Both the position numbers and the translations under genes were made by a program. A DNA stretch of 64,000 nt from Arcticibacter pallidicorallinus (GTDB taxonomy: Bacteria; Bacteroidota; Bacteroidia; Sphingobacteriales; Sphingobacteriaceae): assembly GCF_003002875.1 (NCBI RefSeq), contig NZ_PVTH01000005.1, positions 62,001-126,000 on the forward strand, written 5' to 3'. The notes under the pieces are model-generated. The model did no database searches and was not told where the DNA came from. It saw nothing but the letters and a program-made list of their open reading frames with translations. Shown in pieces: positions 37,450-45,288 of this stretch; position 1 is the first letter of the stretch, and each line of letters opens with the position of its first letter.

Positions 37450-40400
37450 TTATCTCCCTTTAATTAATTCAACTTCATCTTCTGTCAACTCGTAGAGTCG
37501 GATAACTAATTCGTCTATTTGGCATTCAAGATCGATGATGTCAGACTTCGGAGTTTCTTCTTTTTTTGCCAGAATACTATCAACTAAATTTTCTATTTCA
37601 TCAGTTATTTGGTTTCTGACATTTGGAAGCGCGAATTGCTGTATATCTCGAATCATAATTTGGGGAAACGTATCTGAGTCCGCAATCTGAAACTTCTTCC
37701 TAAAATACCAACCAATAAACTTTGAGTTTAAAATACCAAGTAATGCTTTGTAGCTTATTTTCGCCGAACCTGGTTTTAGCTTCAAGACAAATAACAATGT
37801 ATTGCAATAAGATGTATATGGTATGTAATTGGCAATTAAAGTTTTACCTGTTATTTTTCTTATCAGAATTTTTTCCCCATCAAAATTTTCTGGAATTCGT
37901 GGAGCAGCTAACCATGCACCATAGTGAATCCAATTATTGTTTTTCCAAAATAAAGAGTAGTGTCCGATATCTTTTCCGTCAAAAAATGGCAACCAATCTG
38001 GCGTTTTCCTTTCTTTTGATGTAAAAGGTTTGGTGTCCCGTGTTTCAGCTGTTTGTGCGGGTTTACCTTTTCCAACTTCATACGCTTTTATGCCTGAAAA
38101 CATTTCGGTAAAGCTCTCTACATGCGAAAATTCCTTATCAATCCTTGAAATGATTTTTAACTCATTTGAGTTACTTTGGACATTGAAACTATTTGTGTCA
38201 TACCAAATTTTACTGCTAATTTCAAAGCTACGAATTGGATTATTTAAATTTTGCAGTTTATTTTTCTTATGAAAAATATTTACCAGAACGTCCTGCTTAT
38301 TGTAATCTCCATTTGAAATATTTTTTTGAAAGAATAGTAAAATTGTATCAACGGCAGCATCGTCAAACACATACGAAGGCAACAAATCCACTTCACAAAT
38401 TTTTGTATTTTTCAACACATATTTTCTTATTGTTTCTGTAAATCCAAGATTTAACATCGTATCAGGAATTATAAAACTAAAATGCCCCGATATATTTAAG
38501 ATTTTAATCGCCCTTTCAACAAACAAAACATAGCTTTCTCCTCGAAGGTTGAAAGTGTCAAATTCATTTTCAAAAAACATTCCGTTCTCTTTATTGAAAT
38601 TCACACCATACGGTGGATTCCCTATCACCACATCAAATCCTACAAACTCACCCTCACCATTCAATACCTCCGGAAACTCAAAGCGCCATTCAAAAGCGTT
38701 TTCGAAAATCTTATTAGTTTTGATCTCCTCAATTTCGGTTTCCAGTTTTTTTGTATCAACAGTGAGTAGGTCTACTTTTTTATTCCACTCAGCAGCTTCC
38801 TTTTTGTTCTTTTCAAAAAGCTGAACTTGATTAGTCATCTGAAACAACTCGCCCGATAGCTTTCTTAGCTTCTTTACTTTTGGATCAATTAGAGAAATCT
38901 CACTCCGGAAATCGGATTTGATATCGGCTATCAAGCGTTCCATTTCTTTTTTCTGATCCTTGCTTTTCGCATTCCTGTAGGTGTCTACGGCGATTCGGTA
39001 ACTGTCAATCGTCCATTTACTTTTTTTCAGTGCCTGTCTGAGATCAGAATCGAGAGCAAATCGGCTCACTAATGAATTACCACATTTGATATTGATATCG
39101 ATATTAGGAAGTGTTTCCAATTCAGCCGCGTTTTTATAGTAAGCGTTCTTCAATAATTCTATCCACAAACGTAAACGACATATCTTGACTGAATTCTGGT
39201 TAATATCTACGCCAAAGAGGCAATTTTCGATAATGTTTTGCTTTTCATGGAATAGCGTTTCCTGTATGCGCTGGCTTTCCTTGTTCGTAGGATTGTATTC
39301 AAAAAGATCTCCTTCTTCATCAGTTACGATTAGTTCGTCGTTCACTACTGTAACCTGGTATTCTTTCAAACGTTTGCCACTTCGGTCCTGCAAGATTTTC
39401 AAATCGTTCTTTACAGAAATCATTTCATTAAGTGCGGACACTAAGAAGTGACCAGAACCCACGGCGGGGTCACAAATCTTAATGCTATTTACAATAATGT
39501 TTGCTTCGTTCCGATCTTCTATTTTATTGTATAGCTCATTGAAGTTGACGCAGTTCCAATTCTTAGTCTCATTGAATTTTTGAACAATCGCCTTACGGAT
39601 GGTTTCACGGCACATATACATTGTGACGAATCCAGGGGTAAAGAAAGAGCCATCTTTATAACCGTTTATTTTTTCAAAAATAAGTCCTAGGACCGAGGCA
39701 TTGACAAGAGTTTTGTTATCCTCTTGTATTTCTTCGGAACCATCGCTGCTAAAATCATAGGCATTTAGAAACTCAAACAAATACTCTAAAGTAGACAAAC
39801 TGCCTGTCTGTTTTTTGCCCTGCTTGTCTTTCAATACGGTAGTGGAAATTATTGGGATGGTTTTATCATCTTTCAGGTTACTGATGAAAAGAGTAACCTG
39901 CTCCATTTCCGTAGGTTCGAAAAGCGAGCTATTTAAATAAGGTACTTTTTCATACAGCTGCTTTATATCGTTATTTCTTTCTTCAAATCGCCGCGCGAGT
40001 ACCTGGAAAAACAAAATATTTAGATCATCATATTCCTTTATACGGTCCTGATTTAGAAACGAGTACGACTTATCGCCTTTGTGATAAGAAATGAGCTGCG
40101 CTTCTAACAGTTTGAGAAATAAAACTCGGTTTATCCAGGTGATTGAAAGTTCAAGTGCAACGTTGAAAAGTCGCTCCTGATGGGTACTTCCATATTGGCT
40201 TGGTCTGTCTAATCGACTAATTTTATCCAGACTGTCCAGCTGAATGATTGCATCCTCCAGGAGACTGCCAGAATTTCGTTGTCCTTCTTTGTTCCGTCCT
40301 ATAATCTTTTTGCCGCCTTCTTTCGATTCTGATAACCCAATAATATGCAACAATTCACTGTAAAAGCGTTTGTCTAAGGTATTGCTATCGTTGGTAAAGG

Positions 40401-41115
40401 GAAGTTTTAAAAGATGTTCAGGGGATAGGAGTTTGAATAAAGAGATGAGCTTGTTATCATCTTTTTGGTCGGCATTCCTGAGCGGTTTTTCATAGTCGCG
40501 GATGTCGAAGTAAGTAAACTCAATTTCTTGACTGATACAGCCAATAAACGGGTCGGCAATTTCTTTATAGAAAAAGTCGGTAGTCTTCCCCGCTAATCTT
40601 CCACTTTCAAAATCATCAAATTGCTTTACCAAGCCTTTGTTTTGGGCAAAAAGCTTTTCGAATATGTTGGCATCAAAAACAAACCATTCATTAATATTAG
40701 TAACAACCAGGTGCTTTACTTCCAGATTTTTATGGGTGATTCGCTCGCGTAGATAATAAAGTATCAGTTCGTGAAATGCTTTGGTATTTATGTTGTCTAC
40801 CCTCAGCATTTCTGATTTGTTAATGGGGCTTTTCGCCTCAATAATAACACCTACAGCACTCTTTGCTGTCTTATCGTTATGGATCACCAGATCGTTTCTA
40901 TGCTTTGTGTTTATATAGAAGCGGGTGTTATAATACGTATCGTGAAGAAATTTGGATATGATGTTTTTATGAAATTCTTCCGATTCCTTGATATCGATCT
41001 GATTTATCAGGCTGATCAGATTTAATTTAAAGGTTTCAATTTGCTCTCGTTGAGGTTTTACTTTTCGGAATGCTAAATTTAATGCTTTACTAGGTTTCAG
41101 TTTGGTTAATCTCAT
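37450..41115 (-). CDS. Eco57I-like single-chain (type IIG) restriction-modification enzyme
   Basis: A 1221-residue enzyme combining cleavage and N6-adenine methylation. The N-terminus has a PD-(D/E)xK nuclease pattern with Asp75 and Glu93-x-Lys95 (IIEAKSP). The methyltransferase core contains the SAM-binding motif DPAVGSGHFLVSA near residue 550 and the catalytic NPPYG near 832. The C-terminal 300 residues are a target-recognition region (TAETRDTKPF and SYKALLGILNSKF-type segments). No separate methylase or specificity subunit is next to it, as expected for type IIG. The recognition sequence is unknown. It is flanked by the AbiE pair and Detocs. Confidence 0.88.
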   Translation of the reverse strand: MRLTKLKPSKALNLAFRKVKPQREQIETFKLNLISLINQIDIKESEEFHKNIISKFLHDTYYNTRFYINTKHRNDLVIHNDKTAKSAVGVIIEAKSPINKSEMLRVDNINTKAFHELILYYLRERITHKNLEVKHLVVTNINEWFVFDANIFEKLFAQNKGLVKQFDDFESGRLAGKTTDFFYKEIADPFIGCISQEIEFTYFDIRDYEKPLRNADQKDDNKLISLFKLLSPEHLLKLPFTNDSNTLDKRFYSELLHIIGLSESKEGGKKIIGRNKEGQRNSGSLLEDAIIQLDSLDKISRLDRPSQYGSTHQERLFNVALELSITWINRVLFLKLLEAQLISYHKGDKSYSFLNQDRIKEYDDLNILFFQVLARRFEERNNDIKQLYEKVPYLNSSLFEPTEMEQVTLFISNLKDDKTIPIISTTVLKDKQGKKQTGSLSTLEYLFEFLNAYDFSSDGSEEIQEDNKTLVNASVLGLIFEKINGYKDGSFFTPGFVTMYMCRETIRKAIVQKFNETKNWNCVNFNELYNKIEDRNEANIIVNSIKICDPAVGSGHFLVSALNEMISVKNDLKILQDRSGKRLKEYQVTVVNDELIVTDEEGDLFEYNPTNKESQRIQETLFHEKQNIIENCLFGVDINQNSVKICRLRLWIELLKNAYYKNAAELETLPNIDINIKCGNSLVSRFALDSDLRQALKKSKWTIDSYRIAVDTYRNAKSKDQKKEMERLIADIKSDFRSEISLIDPKVKKLRKLSGELFQMTNQVQLFEKNKKEAAEWNKKVDLLTVDTKKLETEIEEIKTNKIFENAFEWRFEFPEVLNGEGEFVGFDVVIGNPPYGVNFNKENGMFFENEFDTFNLRGESYVLFVERAIKILNISGHFSFIIPDTMLNLGFTETIRKYVLKNTKICEVDLLPSYVFDDAAVDTILLFFQKNISNGDYNKQDVLVNIFHKKNKLQNLNNPIRSFEISSKIWYDTNSFNVQSNSNELKIISRIDKEFSHVESFTEMFSGIKAYEVGKGKPAQTAETRDTKPFTSKERKTPDWLPFFDGKDIGHYSLFWKNNNWIHYGAWLAAPRIPENFDGEKILIRKITGKTLIANYIPYTSYCNTLLFVLKLKPGSAKISYKALLGILNSKFIGWYFRKKFQIADSDTFPQIMIRDIQQFALPNVRNQITDEIENLVDSILAKKEETPKSDIIDLECQIDELVIRLYELTEDEVELIKGR

Positions 41116-41172
41116 TAAGATATCGTTTATTTTTAAAGATAGTAGTTTTCATTAGGTTTCTTTTTAGTTACC

Positions 41173-42162
41173 TCAAAGTTCGATCTTCCATTCGATTCTT
41201 TCTATTCGGTTTTTTAAGAAAAGCATACTACCTTTTATCGATTCGATTTTTGGTAATTGGCCATACACCAATGGCCGAAATTCTTCAATATAAACGGAAG
41301 ACAACTCGTTGAAGACCTCATCAATTTCGCTGAAGAAATAGGCCTCATTCGGGTGATGAATAAGCCATTGGTTATTATTCCTGAAGCTTCTAACATCATC
41401 CTGGGCTACTTTTAGCAGCATATCGTCAAAAGCTGAAGAATTGACAAAAGAACAAAACTCTTCCAATTGAAGCAACTGATGAAGATCGTAAGTATGTCTT
41501 ACCTTTTTCTTGAGTGCTACAAGAGGCTCTCGTTCATATGAAAAACGAACTAAGCTCATTACCTTTTCACAAATTGTACGAATAGGTTCCAGTACACGAA
41601 CTTGGAATTCCTTCATATCGTACTCTTCAATTAAATCGAATTGCTGCGCACTTTCCATCATCGCCCCAATAAAGGAATTGATATTACTCGTGGTGTATGG
41701 CTCATAATAGCCTAACCATGACGATTCTAAAATGATTGAATCACGTACTTGCCCGTAATCACCCAGAAATTGTTTGCTATAAGTATGAGCAGTCTTTCTG
41801 TTCATACCCATTTTTCTCGTGACATTGTCAATTGCCACTTCTGGCAATGTGCCAGCAACGAGTAAGCTAATATCTTTTAATTTCCTTTTTAGTTTGTTGT
41901 CCGTCTCACCTTTGCGCCTTAGTACAACTAGATCAATGTCCTCAGAAAACCGTTCTATTTCGCCGTAACACTTCGATAAAGCAGTCCCGCCTTTAAAAAC
42001 AACGTCCTCTCCTATTTCATGGGAAAAGATTTGAAACAGGGCGTAGGTAACCCAGTAGTCTTTTTCAACATAAATATCAAGAATGGACAATCGTTGAGAC
42101 GTAAATCTGACTGCTTGTTCAAACAATCTTTTATTTTCATGCAATCTCATAGTAGGTTCCAT
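41173..42162 (-). CDS. AbiEii/AbiGii-type nucleotidyltransferase toxin
   Basis: A 329-residue protein with the nucleotidyltransferase signature VFKGGTALSKCYGEIERFSEDIDLVVL (Gly58-Gly59-Thr60, with Asp75 and Asp77 as metal-binding acids). This is the AbiEii type IV toxin family, which can add nucleotides to tRNA acceptor ends and stop growth. An EKDYW motif at 34-38 precedes it, as is typical. It overlaps its cognate antitoxin gene by 16 bp, so the two are translated together. The role is abortive infection or element maintenance. Confidence 0.9.
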   Translation of the reverse strand: MEPTMRLHENKRLFEQAVRFTSQRLSILDIYVEKDYWVTYALFQIFSHEIGEDVVFKGGTALSKCYGEIERFSEDIDLVVLRRKGETDNKLKRKLKDISLLVAGTLPEVAIDNVTRKMGMNRKTAHTYSKQFLGDYGQVRDSIILESSWLGYYEPYTTSNINSFIGAMMESAQQFDLIEEYDMKEFQVRVLEPIRTICEKVMSLVRFSYEREPLVALKKKVRHTYDLHQLLQLEEFCSFVNSSAFDDMLLKVAQDDVRSFRNNNQWLIHHPNEAYFFSEIDEVFNELSSVYIEEFRPLVYGQLPKIESIKGSMLFLKNRIERIEWKIEL

Positions 42163-42872
42163 TTATAAGGATCACCAGTCTCTCTTTTTAACTCTTTAAA
42201 ATTATACTTAGTAATAGGATTCAATGTCCGTAAGAGTGTGTTAGCTTCGTCATCAAATCCCAAATCGTCAATTATTGATCCTAATAAGGCTCTTGTCGAG
42301 GGTGGATACTTCATCGACAGTCGAACTGTTTTATGGATCTCTTCATCCATAAAATCCTTAAAAATTGACCGAATTCGCGTATAGCTGAACGCAATGGATG
42401 CACCTGGTATCTTACGGATGTTTCTGATCGCATCTAAGATTTGTAACAGTGGAATATTGTCTCTGGTTATGGTGTTTTTTTGTCTGATGAATGAAATGGT
42501 ATATTGATCTCTTTTGAATGTATGTCGAACGGAATTTGCTCCGATTTGAATTATATTAGCAACTTGGGTCGTCAATTTAAGCTCGTTATAATTACTATAA
42601 CCCGTCAAATAACCAGTAATCTTTCCGTTTTCTTCTAATAAGTCCTTCACAATTTCTTTTTGCGAAGGCTTCAGCTGTCCAAAAGGCGTTTCTTCCGGCT
42701 TAAAATATTTCCCTTTGGTTAGTTTTTTAATATTGCCCGAAGCAACCATTCTGTTTAAGGCTTTGATAACTGCTTCTTTCTTATTCACCTCCGTAGTAAA
42801 GTCCTTATAGGTGAAAACGAAGCCTCGAGGAAGCCTATCTATCTTAAACGATATATAATCAGTTACTTTCAT
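42147..42872 (-). CDS. AbiEi-like antitoxin (DUF6088 family)
   Basis: A 241-residue protein. The N-terminal 70 residues are a winged helix-turn-helix domain (LPRGFVFTYKDFTTEVNKKEAVIKAL...), followed by the DUF6088 core, including KGKYFKPEETPFGQ and GYLTGYSNYNELKL. DUF6088 proteins are paired with AbiEii toxins and repress their own promoter. A 56-bp perfect palindrome starts 16 bp upstream of the start codon. The gene ends inside the toxin gene. Confidence 0.88.
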   Translation of the reverse strand: MKVTDYISFKIDRLPRGFVFTYKDFTTEVNKKEAVIKALNRMVASGNIKKLTKGKYFKPEETPFGQLKPSQKEIVKDLLEENGKITGYLTGYSNYNELKLTTQVANIIQIGANSVRHTFKRDQYTISFIRQKNTITRDNIPLLQILDAIRNIRKIPGASIAFSYTRIRSIFKDFMDEEIHKTVRLSMKYPPSTRALLGSIIDDLGFDDEANTLLRTLNPITKYNFKELKRETGDPYKWNLL

Positions 42873-42888
42873 GTGAAATTAAAAATCA

Positions 42889-42944
42889 AATATAACAATA
42901 ATGTCCAGTTTTTTAGCTAAAAAACTGGACATTATTGTTATATT
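42889..42944 (-). promoter_or_regulatory. 56-bp perfect palindrome in the AbiE promoter (candidate operator)
   Basis: Perfect inverted repeat with 28-bp arms and no loop, centred between 42916 and 42917 (core TTTTTTAGCTAAAAAA, flanked by ACTGGACAT). Reading on the minus strand, the outer arm contains TATATTTG, a match to the Bacteroidota -7 element TAnnTTTG, about 20 bp before the antitoxin start. The palindrome therefore covers the promoter and fits an autorepressor site. It can also form a hairpin that could end the upstream transcript. Confidence 0.65.
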
Positions 42945-42959
42945 ATTCCCATACAGGCT

Positions 42960-43181
42960 TTAGTGCTCCAAGTCTATTAAAGAAATTATTCCATTTCTTT
43001 GAATAGTCTCTAAAATCAATTCCAAATCTTCCACAATTTCCTCGCTATTTTCATAACCAGAAATTTGATAAGAACGTTCCGTCCAACCATTGATTTTTCC
43101 AGTGTTCATGTCAAAATATATTTCGTGCAACTTCAGATCAGGCTGATCGTCGGTTCCATAGTTATAAGCTGATATCGCCAC
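42960..43181 (-). CDS. Small hypothetical protein in the element
   Basis: A 73-residue acidic protein from a GTG at 43181, ending IQRNGIISLIDLEH. It has an amphipathic C-terminal half (SEEIVEDLELILETIQ) and a central FDMNTGKINGWTERSYQ strand pattern. Upstream in-frame sequence reads a few more codons before a stop, but has no ATG; an ATG at 43210 is in another frame and ends quickly. It has no family I recognise. The palindrome follows directly after its stop. Confidence 0.55.
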   Translation of the reverse strand: MAISAYNYGTDDQPDLKLHEIYFDMNTGKINGWTERSYQISGYENSEEIVEDLELILETIQRNGIISLIDLEH

Positions 43182-43230
43182 TTTATATTTCCATCGTCTA
43201 CTGAATCCATATGTTTATAGTTAATGTTAC

Positions 43231-43602
43231 TCACTCCAAATCCTTCACAATTACTTCTATTTCTGTAGCAAGGTGATCAAAATCAAAAAGCTTTACTGGT
43301 TTGATTGAAATATCGGTTTTTTCATTTATTTCCGCTAAAGACAAAATTACTTGCCACGTGTTAAAGAGTTCATACAACTCGCCTTGTGCCAGTCGGAATT
43401 CCGTAATGTTTTTCGATTTTTTGTACTCAAGCAATGCGTACATAAAAACACTCCATTGCTTAATTGTAGAAGGATCATTAGGATCTGAATCACCTTCTAT
43501 CATCCAAAATTCCCTTAAATATCCCGGAACCACATCAAAGGTGGCATCTAAATTTGACTTTATAAAGGTTAAGCTTTCTTCAAATAAGGTTTCTTCATTC
43601 AT
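43231..43602 (-). CDS. Hypothetical protein in the element
   Basis: About 123 residues from the ATG at 43600-43602; the frame extends upstream to 43695 with no coding character. It is helical and acidic (ETLFEESLTFIKSNLDATFD, then KQWSVFMYALLEYKKSK). No family is recognised. It is 50 bp from the next small gene on the same strand, so the two probably share a transcript. An inverted repeat lies between it and the relaxase gene. Confidence 0.6.
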   Translation of the reverse strand: MNEETLFEESLTFIKSNLDATFDVVPGYLREFWMIEGDSDPNDPSTIKQWSVFMYALLEYKKSKNITEFRLAQGELYELFNTWQVILSLAEINEKTDISIKPVKLFDFDHLATEIEVIVKDLE

Positions 43603-43645
43603 AATACTATCTTGTTTTATTATTTTTGTGTACTTATATACTTGC

Positions 43646-43685
43646 GCAAATACGTTAATGCATAGACTTAACCAAACGTATTTGC
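43646..43685. repeat. Inverted repeat between relaxase and hypothetical genes
   Basis: GCAAATACGTT at 43646-43656 and AACGTATTTGC at 43675-43685: perfect 11-bp arms with an 18-nt spacer. The relaxase stop lies 16 bp to the right and the next gene's start 44 bp to the left. It could be a regulatory site or a weak terminator. Confidence 0.4.
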
Positions 43686-43700
43686 ATAAATGCATGAGAA

Positions 43701-44876
43701 CTAGCGTTTACGTCGTCTTTTTCTCTTTAGTTCGTCATCGTCTATGTCGTAAGCAGATGCACCACCAACAAAGCCGCTAATATTGCTAATAGCGGCACCA
43801 GCAACGTCAAGAAACTGATCACGATTAGCCTTTTCATCTTCAGATATTCTCTCTTCGTTTCCAAAAGTTCCTGAAGTATTGCCGCTTGGCTCTGGTTCGT
43901 CTCCATTCCTTTCAATTCGCTGATCGCCTCGTGAATAATCTGTTGATTCTGCATGATGGTCTTTTGTCCGTTCCCAAGAACCATCATCCCTTTTTTGATG
44001 TCGTTCGTCTCCTTTAGAAAGCAAGTCCGCAAATCGTACTCGTGTTCGACTGTTTGCTTCGTAAATTGCCTTGCTGTCTGTGCTTTGTTCATATTGAATT
44101 CTATTTGATATGTTATTCCATTTATACATATTGCCGAGCTTTTGGCCTTTTGCCATAAAACCGTTGTCCATAACGTAGGTTATCCCAGAAATTCTGTCTG
44201 TGGTTGTTGATTGGTTAAAAAGCAAGTAAACTCCTAGTTCCTGACATTTTCGAATAAAACTTGCTACAGAGTCGGACTGATTCAAGGCTAACTTTACTTT
44301 TTCTTGCATCAGCATTCTATCCGAAGGCTTTCCGGTTCGTTGTACCATCTCCAATTCATCCTTGTTTGGCGCACGATCCTGGGCTTCATCAGACGAGCGT
44401 ACAACGGCTAAGCCGTATTTTTGCTCTATACGCCGACAAAGTGCCTCACTGTGTTTGTAGTTATTGGAATCAGAAACTACAATGGCTTTGCCTTCATTAA
44501 ATCCGATTCGTGTCAATAGTAAATGAACGTGTACATGTTCGTGATCCTCACCATCATTGTGTCTCCAAAGAGCGAAGTAGTTTGCGTCGGGATCGAAGCC
44601 CATTCCCTGCATATAATCTTTAGCAATCGAAACAATACGTTTATTATCTAAAACATCCTCCTTGGCAAAACTCAAAGCCACGTGATACCCATCATTCTTT
44701 ACATTCGGTTTAAGCTGCCTGAGCAACTCCACATCCGCCATGATATCACTTCGATCATATTTAAGGAAATTGTGGGCAAGCACTTCTGCTTGTTCTTTAG
44801 GATCAAGTAGTTCGGTTTTCTTGTGGTTGTAATCAAATGCCGTTTTAAAGCTGTGTACTTTTTGAATAGCGATCAT
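43701..44876 (-). CDS. Relaxase / mobilization nuclease
   Basis: A 391-residue relaxase. The N-terminal 250 residues are the nuclease domain, with the metal-binding histidines His112/114/116/118 (DHEHVHVHLLLTR) and an N-terminal Tyr near 16 as the probable nicking residue. It cleaves one strand at oriT and stays attached to the transferred end. The C-terminal 130 residues are low-complexity and polar (Asp/Glu/Ser-rich, then KRKRRRKR). The overlapping frame of that tail encodes a second protein (43742-44092). The gene overlaps mobC by 4 bp. Confidence 0.9.
   Translation of the reverse strand: MIAIQKVHSFKTAFDYNHKKTELLDPKEQAEVLAHNFLKYDRSDIMADVELLRQLKPNVKNDGYHVALSFAKEDVLDNKRIVSIAKDYMQGMGFDPDANYFALWRHNDGEDHEHVHVHLLLTRIGFNEGKAIVVSDSNNYKHSEALCRRIEQKYGLAVVRSSDEAQDRAPNKDELEMVQRTGKPSDRMLMQEKVKLALNQSDSVASFIRKCQELGVYLLFNQSTTTDRISGITYVMDNGFMAKGQKLGNMYKWNNISNRIQYEQSTDSKAIYEANSRTRVRFADLLSKGDERHQKRDDGSWERTKDHHAESTDYSRGDQRIERNGDEPEPSGNTSGTFGNEERISEDEKANRDQFLDVAGAAISNISGFVGGASAYDIDDDELKRKRRRKR
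43742..44092 (-). CDS. Overlapping gene inside the relaxase tail: coiled-coil/TM protein
   Basis: A 116-residue frame starting at an ATG (44090-44092), wholly inside the relaxase gene but in another reading frame. It encodes a polar, coiled-coil-prone stretch (residues 30-85, KTIMQNQQIIHEAISELKG) and a C-terminal membrane helix (about 89-113, LIVISFLTLLVPLLAIL). A random alternate frame rarely gives this kind of ordered protein. ColE1 mbeB/mbeD and RSF1010 mobB are established examples of mobilization genes nested in relaxase genes, and MobB is membrane-associated. I propose the same role here: anchoring the relaxosome at the membrane. Confidence 0.6.
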   Translation of the reverse strand: MNKAQTARQFTKQTVEHEYDLRTCFLKETNDIKKGMMVLGNGQKTIMQNQQIIHEAISELKGMETNQSQAAILQELLETKREYLKMKRLIVISFLTLLVPLLAILAALLVVHLLTT

Positions 44877-45211
44877 ATTGAGATAATTTTAGACCTCAAT
44901 ATTTTCAGCATGGAGCTCAACTCATTGATAACGGCAGTGTCGATGGCAGTAAGCCTACCTTGATGTACAGCTTTGACATACTGATCCATGTTGACACCAA
45001 TTTTTCTTAGCTCATAGTATGTATTGATATCAAGCAAGGGAGATTGTGCCTTGGGAAAACTATTTTTCATCAATAGCCGTCTAAATACATCTGGCGCATG
45101 CGTTCGGCAATCAGTCAATACCTGGTCCAGCCTCTCCTTTTCTTTCGTATTTAGGCGAATCTTAATTTCATAGATTCGCTTATCTTCAATGGGTAGTTTT
45201 TTATCTTTCAT
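44873..45211 (-). CDS. MobC-like relaxosome accessory protein
   Basis: About 112 residues from the ATG at 45209-45211; a GTG at 45292 overlapping the primase stop would add 27 residues. The N-terminal stretch RIYEIKIRLNTKEKERLDQVLTDC resembles a ribbon-helix-helix DNA-binding motif, and the rest is helical. These MobC-type proteins bind oriT and help the relaxase to nick. A strong hairpin sits immediately upstream of the ATG. It is in one operon with the relaxase. Confidence 0.75.
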   Translation of the reverse strand: MKDKKLPIEDKRIYEIKIRLNTKEKERLDQVLTDCRTHAPDVFRRLLMKNSFPKAQSPLLDINTYYELRKIGVNMDQYVKAVHQGRLTAIDTAVINELSSMLKILRSKIISI

Positions 45212-45240
45212 AACTGAATGAAGTGAGGTTATTGTATGTT

Positions 45241-45280
45241 GGAGCAAGCGTGCAGAGTCCCTCTGCACATGGCTTGCTCC
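45241..45280 (-). other. Candidate oriT hairpin upstream of the mob genes
   Basis: A 17-bp arm GGAGCAAGCGTGCAGAG at 45241-45257, a 3-nt loop, and the complementary arm CTCTGCAC...GCTTGCTCC at 45261-45280, interrupted by a 3-nt bulge (45269-45271). There is no T-tract on either strand, so it is not a simple terminator. Position just before mobC and relaxase fits an oriT or relaxosome binding site. Confidence 0.5.
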
Positions 45281-45288
45281 ACTACGAT

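Noticed and set aside
43192-43210. ATG starts in another frame upstream of the 73-residue gene
   Set aside because: The frame from ATG 43210 reaches a stop after about 24 codons; the GTG at 43181 gives the longer, more protein-like frame.
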